From: Candidatus Aalborgicola defluviihabitans
Lineage (GTDB): Bacteria > Pseudomonadota > Gammaproteobacteria > Burkholderiales > Burkholderiaceae_C
DNA: 64,000 bases
Direction: 5' to 3'
Assembly: GCA_016705575.1 (NCBI GenBank)
Contig: JADIXX010000001.1
Span: 620,001 to 684,000 of the forward strand
Shown: piece by piece, positions 1 through 8,455 of the stretch
How the letters are laid out: every line of letters starts with the position of its first letter
How positions within the stretch are numbered: the first letter of the stretch is position 1
Notes under the pieces: generated by a model
The model's input: only the letters and a program-made list of their open reading frames with translations
Database searches by the model: none
Told to the model about the DNA's origin: nothing
Made by a program: the position numbers and the translations under genes

Positions 1-385
1 GCTGGCCATGCACCTGGGCATGCCCGAAGTCTTGGCAGCCCTGGATCAGGAAGTCCCTCCACTGGATTTGCGCCGTGCCAAACTGGAGCGCACCGAACTG
101 GGCTATTGCTATGCCACCGTGAGCGCTGGTTTTGCACGCATGTGGTTTTTTCCGCAGCCCCTGATCGACGCGCTGGAGCACCAGTACGCCCCGTTTGAGA
201 ACAATGTGTACGAACCGCTGGCCGGCATCATCCACCTGGCCACCTGGCGTGCGCGGGCCAAAGAGGCCCGTCTGGATGACCGTGCCATGGCAGTGACCTT
301 TCCCGACTCGGTGGGCGTAGTGCTGGACCTGGACATTGACAACGTGCTCCAGCAGGACCCGTTTGATTGGGCTGCGCATACATAG
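1..385 (+). CDS. HDOD domain protein, C-terminal part (cut by window edge)
   Basis: The reading frame is open from the left edge and stops at TAG 383-385, so only the last ~127 residues are visible. The segment FARMWFFPQPLIDALEHQY resembles the end of HDOD domains, where a helix of the form W-x-(F/L)-P-x-x-(I/L)-x-x-A-(I/L)-x-x-(H/Q) precedes a second alpha-helical block. HDOD proteins are usually signalling scaffolds without phosphodiesterase activity. An earlier part of the protein, which might carry an EAL or kinase domain, lies outside the window. The stop lies 8 bp before the chosen start of the next gene, so the two may be co-transcribed. The family call is by similarity of pattern only. 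Confidence 0.6.
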   Translation, partial: LAMHLGMPEVLAALDQEVPPLDLRRAKLERTELGYCYATVSAGFARMWFFPQPLIDALEHQYAPFENNVYEPLAGIIHLATWRARAKEARLDDRAMAVTFPDSVGVVLDLDIDNVLQQDPFDWAAHT

Positions 386-393
386 CCCTCTTT

Positions 394-1557
394 GTGCAAG
401 CACTCCACATTTATGCCGGCCCCGTGGCGCGGAAAACCCTTGCTCGCAACGGGCTGCAACCCGGCGCCATACGTACCATTCCCGCCGCCGCCGGTGGTCC
501 CAAGGGCTTGCTGCTGGGTGCGCTGGACCGTTTCATCTTTGGCGAATGGCTACCGCGCTCCACGCAGCCGATTGATCTGGTGGGCGCCTCGATTGGCGGC
601 TGGCGCATGGCCACGGCCTGTCTGAATGATGCAGTGGCGGCGTTTGACCGCCTGGAGCATGACTACATCCACCAGCACTACGAGCTGCCACCTGGTCAAA
701 AGCGCCCCAGTGCCGCCATGGTGAGCGAGCTGTTTGGTGACAACCTGCGCGCTTTTTATGGCGGGCGGGTGGATGAGGTGTTGCACCACCCACGCTACCG
801 CTTGCACATCGTCACCTCGCGTGGGCGCCACCTGCTACGCACCGAACACGGTTTGCGCACACCGGTGGGTTACCTTGGCGCTTTTGTGACCAACGCAGTG
901 CGGCGCAAAGCCATGGGTGCCTGGCTGGAGCGCGTGGTTTTTTCCAGCCCGGCCATGGGTGACGATGGTGCGGCCTGTGTGCCGCTGCCATTTGCTACAG
1001 ACGACTACCGCACCCGCCAAGTGCGCCTGAGCGGGGCCAACTTCAACCTGGCGTTGCAAGCCAGTTGTTCTATCCCGTTTGTGCTGCAGGCGGTGCACAA
1101 CATTCCCGGCGCGCCCCCCGGCGCCTACTGGGACGGTGGCATTACAGACTACCACCTGCACCTCAACTATCCGGCCGCACCCCGTAATGCTATCGATTCG
1201 GTAGCGACTTGTGTAGATCCGACGAGGGCTAGTGCCCCATTTGACCATCAAGAACTGGTGTTGTACCCGCATTTTCAAAAGGCGGTGGTACCCGGCTGGC
1301 TGGACAAGCGCCTGACGTGGCGCCACCACGCCACACACCACCTGGACACCATGTTGCTGCTGGCGCCCAACCCCGAGTGGGTCAAGACCCTGCCCAACGG
1401 CAAGCTACCGGACCGCACCGACTTCACCCGTTACGGCAACGACCTGGCCGCGCGCGTCAAGGTCTGGAACGCCGCTTGCAGCGCCAGCGAGCAGCTGGCC
1501 GATGAGTTTGCCGCCTGGCTGGAGCGGCCCAGCATGGCACGGGTGCAAGCGCTGTAG
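394..1557 (+). CDS. patatin-like phospholipase family protein
   Basis: The protein has the three patatin signatures: an oxyanion-hole glycine motif GGPKGL near the N terminus, the nucleophile elbow GASIG (catalytic Ser), and the catalytic Asp in YWDGGITDYH. Patatins are Ser-Asp dyad acyl hydrolases acting on lipids; the natural substrate is unknown. I chose GTG 394 because it gives the N terminus MQALHIYAGPVARKTL; TTG 367 in the same frame would overlap the upstream gene. No signal peptide is visible, so a cytoplasmic or membrane-peripheral enzyme is likely. A 44-bp dispersed repeat (1189-1232) is read through in frame after the catalytic Asp and adds a low-similarity stretch. Confidence 0.8.
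   Translation: MQALHIYAGPVARKTLARNGLQPGAIRTIPAAAGGPKGLLLGALDRFIFGEWLPRSTQPIDLVGASIGGWRMATACLNDAVAAFDRLEHDYIHQHYELPPGQKRPSAAMVSELFGDNLRAFYGGRVDEVLHHPRYRLHIVTSRGRHLLRTEHGLRTPVGYLGAFVTNAVRRKAMGAWLERVVFSSPAMGDDGAACVPLPFATDDYRTRQVRLSGANFNLALQASCSIPFVLQAVHNIPGAPPGAYWDGGITDYHLHLNYPAAPRNAIDSVATCVDPTRASAPFDHQELVLYPHFQKAVVPGWLDKRLTWRHHATHHLDTMLLLAPNPEWVKTLPNGKLPDRTDFTRYGNDLAARVKVWNAACSASEQLADEFAAWLERPSMARVQAL
1189..1232 (-). repeat. 44-bp dispersed repeat, copy 1 (inside patatin gene)
   Basis: Read on the minus strand it starts CTAGCCCTCGT, continues with a GGATCTACACAA-like core and ends in the hairpin GCTACC-gaatc-GATAGC. It lies wholly inside the patatin-like ORF and does not break it. Seven other copies are listed separately. 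Confidence 0.75.
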
Positions 1558-1581
1558 TACCGCCGCTGCTACCCGTCGCCC

Positions 1582-2913
1582 TTACCGCAACAGCAACGCC
1601 CCCGAGGTCTTGTGGCTGGCGGTGTCCACCAAAATCAGTGCACCCAGCACCCGGCTTTGGGCATAGGGCAGGGCGGCAATCGGTTCCTGCAAGGCCAGTT
1701 CGATGTGGCCGATGGCATTGGGTTCGATCTGGGTGGCGTCGTGTTCTGCCAGGGTGTTGATGTCCAGGCTGTGCACGATGCGCTTGACCGTCGCTTTGAT
1801 CCAGCGGTGGCCGTGCAGCGCCCAATAGACGCGGCCCGACACCAGCGGCTCGTCGTCCATCCAGGCGACGGTGGCCTGGATCTCGCGGGTGGTCTCAAAG
1901 TGGCTGGGGGCGTCGTTGCTGGCCAGAATCCAGTCACCGCGCGACACATCCACTTCTCGGTCCAGCACCAAACCGGCACCGTGTCCGGCCCCGACATTTT
2001 TCGCCACGCGGGCGTGGTTGAGTACCTGCGCCACTTTGGCGGTTTGGCCGCTGGGCAAAATAGACACCGTGTCCCCCGGCTGCACCGTGCCCGTGGCCAC
2101 GCGGCCCCAGAAGATACGGCGGCTCTGGCTGGTGTCGCTGGATCCGGGAAATTTCTCTACCCATTGCACCGGAAACGCGAAGGGCACGTTGGTCTCTGCT
2201 GCTGTTACTGGAAGTTGCTCCAGCAGGGTGAGCAGGCTGGGGCCGTGGTAACCGCACCAGCCATCCGACGCGGTGACCACGTTGTCGCCTTTAAGGGCCG
2301 AGACCGGGATGATGGCGGTGACCGCAATGTCGGCGTGTTCGGCAAACGCCAACAACGCTTCACGGATCTTGTCGAAGGCGGCAGTGGCGTTGTCACCCAG
2401 TGCGTCGAGCTTATTGACGGCAAAGACGATGCTGGGCACGCGCAGCAGGTTCACCAGCAGGCTGTGGCGGCGGGTCTGCGGCAGCAGCTCCACCAGGCCA
2501 TCCACCTCCCACTTCAGTTTGGTGGCATCCACCAGCACCACGGCGGCGTGGGCGCTGCTGGCGGCGGTGACCATGTTGCGGGTGTACTGCACATGGCCCG
2601 GCGCATCGCCAATGATGAACTTGCGTGCGGGCGTGGCGAAGTAGCGGTAGGCCACATCGATGGTGATGCCCTGCTCGCGCTCGGCAGACAGGCCATCGGT
2701 GAACTGGGCCAGGTCGGCCTCGCCGCTCTTGGACACATTGGCCAACTGGTCTTGCAGCACCGAGCGGCTGTCCACCAGCAGGCGGCCAATCAGCGTGCTC
2801 TTGCCATCGTCCACCGATCCGCAGGTGATGAATTTCAACGCCGAGTGCGTGTCGAATTGGCCGCTAGCCCTCGTCGAATGGTCGTAACCAGCTATCAAAG
2901 TAGTAGCGTTCAT
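1582..2913 (-). CDS. cysN: sulfate adenylyltransferase subunit 1 (GTPase)
   Basis: CysN is the GTPase subunit of ATP sulfurylase; with CysD it makes adenosine 5'-phosphosulfate from ATP and sulfate in the cytoplasm. The 443-residue protein has the P-loop GSVDDGKS (residues 32-39), the G3 motif DAPGH (103-107) and the G4 motif NKLD (167-170), followed by EF-Tu-like beta-barrel domains. No fused APS kinase domain is present. Its ATG overlaps the cysD stop by one base (TGATG), indicating translational coupling. Residues ~4-18 are encoded by a dispersed 44-bp repeat, so the N terminus ahead of the G domain is atypical. It is the last gene of the sulfate assimilation operon. Confidence 0.95.
   Translation of the reverse strand: MNATTLIAGYDHSTRASGQFDTHSALKFITCGSVDDGKSTLIGRLLVDSRSVLQDQLANVSKSGEADLAQFTDGLSAEREQGITIDVAYRYFATPARKFIIGDAPGHVQYTRNMVTAASSAHAAVVLVDATKLKWEVDGLVELLPQTRRHSLLVNLLRVPSIVFAVNKLDALGDNATAAFDKIREALLAFAEHADIAVTAIIPVSALKGDNVVTASDGWCGYHGPSLLTLLEQLPVTAAETNVPFAFPVQWVEKFPGSSDTSQSRRIFWGRVATGTVQPGDTVSILPSGQTAKVAQVLNHARVAKNVGAGHGAGLVLDREVDVSRGDWILASNDAPSHFETTREIQATVAWMDDEPLVSGRVYWALHGHRWIKATVKRIVHSLDINTLAEHDATQIEPNAIGHIELALQEPIAALPYAQSRVLGALILVDTASHKTSGALLLR
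2864..2907 (+). repeat. 44-bp dispersed repeat, copy 2 (N terminus of cysN)
   Basis: The plus strand reads CTAGCCCTCGTCGAATG, a degenerate middle, then AGCTATCAAAGTAGTAGC. It begins two codons after the cysN start and is translated on the minus strand as roughly residues 3-17 of CysN, with the frame kept. Confidence 0.8.
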
Positions 2914-3845
2914 CAGAAGTATCCGTCTTTCTTGCGTTTTTCCATGGAGGCCTCAGAGGTCTTGTCGTCCATCCGTGTGGCACCGCGCTCACTCACATCC
3001 GCTTGCAGGGTTTCAATCACGATGTCGGCAGCGGTGGCGGCCGTGCTGTCTACCGGGCAGGTGCAGGTGATGTCGCCCACGGTGCGAAAACGCACGTCGC
3101 GTAGCTCGGCGGTTTCACCGTCTTTCAGTGGGGTCAGCTCGGTGACGGGCACCAGCAGGCCCTTGCGTTCCACCACACTGCGTTTGTGCGTGTAGTAGAG
3201 CGAAGGCAGGGCAATCTGCTCGCGCTCGATGTACTGCCACACGTCCAGTTCGGTCCAGTTGCTGATGGGGAACACGCGGAAGTGCTCACCGGGTTGCAAG
3301 CGGGTGTTGAACAGCGTCCACAGCTCGGGCCGCTGGGCTTTGGGCTGCCACTGGCCGAAGCTGTCGCGGTGGGAAAAGATGCGCTCTTTGGCGCGGGCCT
3401 TTTCCTCGTCGCGGCGGGCACCGCCAATCAGCGCGTCAAAGCGGAACTCTTCAATCGCTTCCAACAGCGTGACCGACTGGTGCACGTTGCGGCTTTCGCC
3501 GGGGTGGGCCAGGCGCACAGTGCCACACTTCATGGAGTCTTCCACACTGCGCACGATAAGCTCGGCGCCCAGCTCTTTGGCGCGCTGGTCGCGGAAATCG
3601 GTGACTTCATGGAAGTTGTGGCCGGTGTCGATCATCAACAGCGGGTAGGGGATGTTGGTGGCACCAAATGCCTTCTCGGCGCACTTGAGCATCACCAGCG
3701 AGTCCTTGCCGCCCGAAAACAGCAGGGTGGGGCGCTCAAAGGCGGCGGCCACTTCGCGCAGGATGAAGATGGTTTCTTCTTCCAGCGCGTCCAGGTGTTG
3801 GTTAGACAGGCGCTCGAAATGGGTGGGTTCTGTCATCGCGTTCAT
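2913..3845 (-). CDS. cysD: sulfate adenylyltransferase subunit 2
   Basis: CysD is the catalytic ATP-pyrophosphatase subunit of ATP sulfurylase. The 310-residue product carries the PP-loop SGGKDS at residues 44-49 and the expected (E/A)EEKARAKERIFS region. The open frame continues upstream to 4241, but that part is in the shadow of cysH. ATG 3845 overlaps the cysH stop in an ATGA arrangement and gives the normal family N terminus; ATG 3836 (MTEPTHFERL) is a close alternative. The C terminus SMEKRKKDGYF is typical for the family. It is coupled on both sides, to cysH upstream and cysN downstream. Confidence 0.95.
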   Translation of the reverse strand: MNAMTEPTHFERLSNQHLDALEEETIFILREVAAAFERPTLLFSGGKDSLVMLKCAEKAFGATNIPYPLLMIDTGHNFHEVTDFRDQRAKELGAELIVRSVEDSMKCGTVRLAHPGESRNVHQSVTLLEAIEEFRFDALIGGARRDEEKARAKERIFSHRDSFGQWQPKAQRPELWTLFNTRLQPGEHFRVFPISNWTELDVWQYIEREQIALPSLYYTHKRSVVERKGLLVPVTELTPLKDGETAELRDVRFRTVGDITCTCPVDSTAATAADIVIETLQADVSERGATRMDDKTSEASMEKRKKDGYF

Positions 3846-4621
3846 GCGGTGGCCTTTTCTTCGGAAGTTGTGTTTTTGACGTGCTGGCCAATCTGCGTTA
3901 CGTGCAGACCGCACTCTTTGGCGCTTTCGTCTTCCCACCACCAGCGCCCGGAGCGGAAGTCTTCGCCTTGGCTGATGGCGCGGGTGCACGGCTCGCAGCC
4001 AATGCTGGGGAAGAACTGATCGTGCAAGGGGTTGTAGGCCACGTTGTTTTGCTGGATGTAGTGCCACACGTCGCCCCAGGTCCAGTTGGCCAATGGGTTG
4101 ATCTTGGTGCGCGCCTCGGACAGGTCCACCAACGGCACCTCGGCACGGGCACCGCTTTGCTCTCGGCGCAGGCCGGTGATCCAGGCGTCTTTGCCTTTGA
4201 GTGCGCGCGCCAGAGGCTCCATCTTGCGGATAGCGCAGCATTCTTTACGCAAGGCAATGCTCTTGTACATCGCATCCTGGCCTTCACGGGCCACAAATTG
4301 CACCACGGCTTCTTGCGCTGGCGTGTAGACCGTGACCGGTGCGCGGGAGCTGGCCTTGAACTGCTCCAGCAGCTCCAATGTTTGCGCATGCAGGCGGCCG
4401 GTATCCAGCACAAAAATGCCGATGTCCAGCTTCAAGCTGTTGATCAGGTGGCTGATGACCACGTCTTCGGCGCCCAGGCTGGAGGCCTGGGTGACAGTGG
4501 CTGCGCCACTGTTGGCACCGGCATACTGCGCCGCCGCCTGGGACAAGACACCCTGGGCTTCTGCCAGCTTGATGGTGTAGTCAGAGCTGGGCGCGGCATT
4601 GCGGGTAATGGCGTTGCTCAT
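3842..4621 (-). CDS. cysH: phosphoadenylyl/adenylyl-sulfate reductase
   Basis: This enzyme reduces (phospho)adenylyl sulfate to sulfite. The 259-residue protein contains the Cys pair C128-C129 (ECCAIRK) and C209-x2-C212 (GCEPC), the four ligands of the [4Fe-4S] cluster found in APS-type reductases, plus the catalytic Cys in the C-terminal ECGLH motif (C237). The cluster ligands and the absence of an APS kinase gene in the operon fit direct APS reduction rather than the PAPS route. Start and stop overlap the neighbouring genes by 4 bp each. Confidence 0.93.
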   Translation of the reverse strand: MSNAITRNAAPSSDYTIKLAEAQGVLSQAAAQYAGANSGAATVTQASSLGAEDVVISHLINSLKLDIGIFVLDTGRLHAQTLELLEQFKASSRAPVTVYTPAQEAVVQFVAREGQDAMYKSIALRKECCAIRKMEPLARALKGKDAWITGLRREQSGARAEVPLVDLSEARTKINPLANWTWGDVWHYIQQNNVAYNPLHDQFFPSIGCEPCTRAISQGEDFRSGRWWWEDESAKECGLHVTQIGQHVKNTTSEEKATA

Positions 4622-5007
4622 GCTGCCGCCTTGTCGCGGGCAAACAGGGGTTGTACCGTCACCGCATCGGCCTGGTAGAAGGCGCGGTAGCGGTCAAACT
4701 GGCGTTGCGCAAAATCGCGGTTCTGGTCAGCGCGCAGCACAGCCACGTCAAAACCGGTGCGCTCCATTTGCACCAGCTGGTCGATCAGCACATCACCTGT
4801 GGCACGGATCTCGCCCTGAAAACCCAGGCGGCGGCGCAGCAAATAGGCCTGGCTGAAGGCCCGCCCGTCGGTGAACTTGGGAAAATGCAGGTCAACGCGG
4901 GTGATGCCGTCGAGGCTGACTTCCAGCGGATCGGCATCGTTGGCAATGGCCAGGATGTTGGGATCGTTGGCGCACTCAGAAGGGGTGTTGATAGCAATGA
5001 TTTTCAT
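4618..5007 (-). CDS. DUF934 family protein of the cys operon
   Basis: This 129-residue soluble protein matches the DUF934 family, small proteins regularly encoded between the sulfite reductase and APS reductase genes in beta- and gammaproteobacteria. The central stretch DLHFPKFTDGRAFSQAYLLRRRLGF is the recognisable family core. No catalytic residues can be assigned. Position suggests an accessory role in sulfite reduction. Its stop overlaps the cysH ATG by 4 bp; a 27-bp gap separates it from cysI. The family call is confident, the function is unknown. Confidence 0.85.
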   Translation of the reverse strand: MKIIAINTPSECANDPNILAIANDADPLEVSLDGITRVDLHFPKFTDGRAFSQAYLLRRRLGFQGEIRATGDVLIDQLVQMERTGFDVAVLRADQNRDFAQRQFDRYRAFYQADAVTVQPLFARDKAAA

Positions 5008-5034
5008 GGTGATTCTTTTTTTTGGGGAATGGTC

Positions 5035-6872
5035 TTAGGCCGCTTCGGTTTCCAACGCTTGCGCGGGGTGGCGTGCGGCGTTGGCAGCCTGTTTGAAAGG
5101 CTCGATGCCGGTGCGGCGCAGGGTTTCAATGAACGATTCGGTGCGCGCGCCGTGGCTTTGGCGCAGCTCTTTGTAAGTGGCCAGAACAGCTTCCACCACG
5201 TCCGGCACTTCCGCCGCCGAGAAGGACGGGCCGACCACTTTGCCAGCCAGAGCCGGGCCGCTGTGCGCGCTGCCGTCCGCTCCGCCCAGGGTGACCTGGT
5301 ACCACTCTTTGCCGTCTTTATCGACACCCAAAATGCCAATGTGACCGCTGTGGTGGTGGCCACAACTGTTAATGCAACCACTCATGTTCAGGTCGATCGG
5401 GCCCAGGTCGTGCAACTCATCCATGTCCTGGTAGCGCTCGGTCAGGGCCTGGGCAATCGGCAGTGACCGCGCATTGGCCAGCGAGCAAAAGTCGCCACCG
5501 GGGCAAACAATCATGTCGGTCAGCAGGCCGATGTTGGACTGGGCCAGACCCAAGCGTTTGGCCTCTGCGTACAGGGCGGGCAGGTCGTTCACATGCACCC
5601 AGGGCAGCAGCAGGTTTTGCTGGTGCGTCAGGCGCAGCTCACTGGCGCTGTACTGGTCGGCCAAGTCGGCGGCGGCTTCCATCACCTCGGCACTGGCGTC
5701 GCCGGGGTTGGCGCCGGGGCGCTTAAAGCTCAAGGTCACCGCGCGCAGGTTGGGGTTTTTGTGGGCGGCTACGTTGCGAGCCAGCCAGCGGTCAAAGGCC
5801 TTGTCGCCGTGGGGCAGGGCGGCCAGCGGCGCGCCCACATGGCGGGTCAACTCGGGCACCACAAAGCAGGCGGCGACGCGGTCGTATTCGGCTTGGGTGA
5901 TGGTGTGCGGTCCACCGTCCACGTCGACGATCTGGCGGTATTCCGCTTCTACCTGGTCGATATAGCGCTGGCCTTCTGCCTTGACCAAGATCTTGATGCG
6001 GGCCTTCCAGACGTTGTCGCGCCGGCCGTAGCGGTTGTAGACGCGAATCACCGCCTCTAAATAATTCATGATCTGGTGCCATGGCAGAAACTCGCGCACC
6101 ACGCTGCCAATGATGGGCGTGCGGCCCATGCCACCGCCCACGCGCACCTGAAAGCCAACGCCGGCCAGCGGGCCGGTTTCGCGTGCGGCCAACTCTTCGT
6201 CACGCACCACTTGCAGGCCCACGTCATACCAGGGTGTGGCGGCGCGGTCTTCGGTGGCGCCGCTGATGGCGATCTTGAACTTGCGTGGCAAGAAGGCAAA
6301 CTCGGGGTGCAGCGTGCTCCACTGGCGCATGATTTCGCCGAACGGGCGCGGGTCGGCGATTTCGTCTTGCGCAATACCGGACAGCTCGTCGCTGGTGATG
6401 TTGCGAATGCAATTGCCGCTGGTCTGGATACCGTGCATGCTCACGCTGGCCAGCAGTTCCATAACCTCTGCGCTTTTAACCAAGGGCACCCAGTTGAACT
6501 GGGTATTGGTTCGGGTGGTGAAGTGGCCGTAACCATAACCCAGGGCCGAACCCAGCACCTTGCCGTTGGACAGGCGAATGTCGCCCAGTTTGGCTTGGGT
6601 GTCGTGCGCTTCTTGCAAAAGCGGGCATCGGGCTGGTCGTATTCCCGGGCAATGCGGGCCAGCACGCGCAGCTGGCGGCTGGCCAGCTCTCCGTAGGGCA
6701 CAGCAATGCGAAGCATGGGCGCGTAGCGTTGGATATACCAGCCGTTTTGCAGGCGTAGCGGGCGAAAATCGTCGTCTGCCAGTGTGCCTGCCAAATTGCG
6801 CTCCAGCTGGTCGCGGTATTGCGCGGCGCGGGCCGTGATGAATTGGCGGTCGAAGTCAGTGTATTGGTACAT
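5035..6872 (-). pseudogene. cysI: sulfite reductase hemoprotein, frameshifted near codon 84
   Basis: The gene encodes a siroheme-[4Fe-4S] nitrite/sulfite reductase that reduces sulfite to sulfide. Two frames carry it. From ATG 6872 the N terminus (MYQYTDFDRQF to REYDQPDAR) is read; the rest (QEAHDTQAKLGDIRL onward) continues in another frame from about 6618 to the stop at 5035. Adding one T to the run TTTT at 6617-6620 restores a continuous protein of about 612 residues reading PDARFLQEAHDTQ. The downstream part has both cluster motifs, CPGGDFC and SGCINSC, and no further stop. Either the base is missing through a sequencing or assembly error, or the gene is freshly inactivated. A TTG at 6618 could only start a protein lacking ~85 residues of the first ferredoxin-like half. 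Confidence 0.85.
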
Positions 6873-6914
6873 GAGCAGGTTTTCAGGAAATCTTGGGGTG
6901 TGCTTCGAAGACGC

Positions 6915-7706
6915 TTAGAGCGCAAGGAGTTTGGTGCCGGCATAGGCCAACAGCACCGACAACAGCGAGCGAACCAGCCGCTCAGGGGTTTTGGTCAACA
7001 GATGTGATCCGACCCAGATGCCGGGTAGCGATCCAGCCAGCAGGCAGGCCAACATGGCCCAATCCACACCGCCCAAGGTGGCATGGCCAAAACCGGCTAC
7101 CAGTGTCAACGGCACTGCGTAGGCAATGTCAGCGGCCACAATGCGTGGCAGCGGCAACATGGGGTACAGAATCATCAGCACGGTGACACCAATGGCGCCT
7201 GCGCCCACAGAGGTGAGTGTGACCAGCGTGCCAATCACGGCGCCGAACAACAGTGGCAGGCTCCAGTGGCGGGGGCGGGCGGCAAGTTGTTCCTGGCCCT
7301 GGGCGATGCTGGTCGGAGTTACCTTGCCGTGAAGGACCTTGTACAAGGTTGCCGCAGCGGTGAGCAGCAGGGCCAGTCCCAGTGCGGTGGTCATGAACTT
7401 TTGTACTGGCTGGCTGGCGGCATCTGCAGAGTGCAGCACGTACAGGGTGATCAGCGAGGCCGGAATGCTGCCAGCCGACAGGTTGAGCACAATCGGCCAG
7501 TCAATGACCTTGGCACGGGCCAGTTTGATGGTGCCGCCCAACTTGGTGAACGCTGCAAACAACAAGTCGGTTCCGACAGCCAGGTAGGGCTTGACGCCAA
7601 ACAAGAAGATTAGAATCGGCGTCATCAGCGAGCCGCCCCCCACGCCGGTAAACCCGACGATGGCGCCAACCACAAAACCCGCAATAACAAACGCTAATTC
7701 ATGCAT
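6915..7706 (-). CDS. TauE/SafE (TSUP) family sulfite/organosulfur permease
   Basis: The 263-residue protein is almost entirely hydrophobic, with about eight predicted membrane helices in two repeats. It carries the TSUP signature GFTGVGGGSLMTP near the N terminus and a second, related TSVGAGAIG in the C-terminal half. TSUP members export or import sulfite, sulfate and related anions. It is the first gene of the cys run, 42 bp ahead of cysI, which suggests it moves a sulfur oxyanion or protects against sulfite. Direction of transport cannot be told from sequence. Confidence 0.85.
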   Translation of the reverse strand: MHELAFVIAGFVVGAIVGFTGVGGGSLMTPILIFLFGVKPYLAVGTDLLFAAFTKLGGTIKLARAKVIDWPIVLNLSAGSIPASLITLYVLHSADAASQPVQKFMTTALGLALLLTAAATLYKVLHGKVTPTSIAQGQEQLAARPRHWSLPLLFGAVIGTLVTLTSVGAGAIGVTVLMILYPMLPLPRIVAADIAYAVPLTLVAGFGHATLGGVDWAMLACLLAGSLPGIWVGSHLLTKTPERLVRSLLSVLLAYAGTKLLAL

Positions 7707-7876
7707 GGGCCAGACTGTAGGTGTCTGGCTTTAGATTGAAAACTACATTTTTGCTATTTTTATATTCTAAATTCGTATATGGCGGCCAAAGCACCGTTCA
7801 GCAGAAAGCGGCCGGATAGCAGAAACGCGCGCTATCGGTTAAGGTCCACGCTTCAAACTCATTGGGACCCTTACAT
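7707..7876 (-). promoter_or_regulatory. AT-rich divergent intergenic region, likely cys operon promoter
   Basis: This 170-bp gap separates the cys run (minus) from the MAPEG gene (plus). Bases 7730-7780 are far more AT-rich than the surroundings, with candidate -10 elements on the minus strand such as TAGAAT and TATAAA near 7760-7770. CysB, the usual activator, is encoded at 21.1 kb and binds poorly conserved AT-rich sites, so this is the obvious place for its operator. No precise site can be defined. Confidence 0.35.
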
Positions 7877-8281
7877 ATGACTGCTCTGCAAGCGCTTATC
7901 GGTTTCGCCGCCTGGACTTTGTGCCTGGTGACTGGTGTTTTTCTGTACCGTGGCCTGAAGTTTGTGACGGGTACGCCGATCAACAGTTGGCCGCGCGGAG
8001 CCAAACCCAGCGGCGATGCCCCCTTGGTCAAGCGCCTGGAGGATGCCCATGCCAATAGTCTGGAAAACCTGCCGGTGTTCGCCGTTTTGGTGCTGGGTGC
8101 CATCGCATTGGGGCGTCAGGACACCATTGCCGCGCTGGCGCCCTGGGTGCTGTATGCGCGCATCGGCCAGTCGCTGACGCACTTGACCGGGGTAGGGAGC
8201 CCCCACGTGTTTGTGCGCGCCACATTCTGGAGCGTGCAGCTGGGGCTGATGCTCTGGATGGCGTTTGCGTTGCTGCGCTGA
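7877..8281 (+). CDS. MAPEG family membrane protein
   Basis: The 134-residue protein has four hydrophobic segments and the pattern of bacterial MAPEG proteins: a basic loop after helix 1, then RLEDAHANSLENLPVFA (a polar ...ENL.F motif typical of the family) and a YARIGQSLTHL segment in helix 3. MAPEG members include glutathione transferases and uncharacterised bacterial homologues. ATG 7877 is preferred over TTG 7862. It is transcribed divergently from the sulfur operon, with no evident functional link. Confidence 0.75.
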   Translation: MTALQALIGFAAWTLCLVTGVFLYRGLKFVTGTPINSWPRGAKPSGDAPLVKRLEDAHANSLENLPVFAVLVLGAIALGRQDTIAALAPWVLYARIGQSLTHLTGVGSPHVFVRATFWSVQLGLMLWMAFALLR

Positions 8282-8455
8282 AGGATGCGGGCCCGGTAGC
8301 CCGAAAGTGCGTTAGTCTGGACCAGTTGGCACAAACGCTGCTAGAGTCAAGACTGCGGAGAACCTATGAATCGATCATTACCCACCTTTATGATGGCGCT
8401 ATTTCTTGACGAGATCATCAGGCCTTCGGGCCGTAAATAGAGCGGATCCCGCGCC

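Noticed and set aside
1612..3195. Long plus-strand open frame (527 codons) opposite cysN
   Set aside because: It is a shadow of the cysN/cysD coding strand with no recognisable domain.
8366..8440. 24-codon ORF with a weak GGAG upstream between the MAPEG and receiver genes
   Set aside because: Too short, no recognisable product, and the region is equally well seen as an untranslated leader with a small GGCCTTCGGGCC hairpin.
8282..8455. Possible terminator after the MAPEG gene (GCGGGC...GCCCG)
   Set aside because: The stem is short and no T-run follows.
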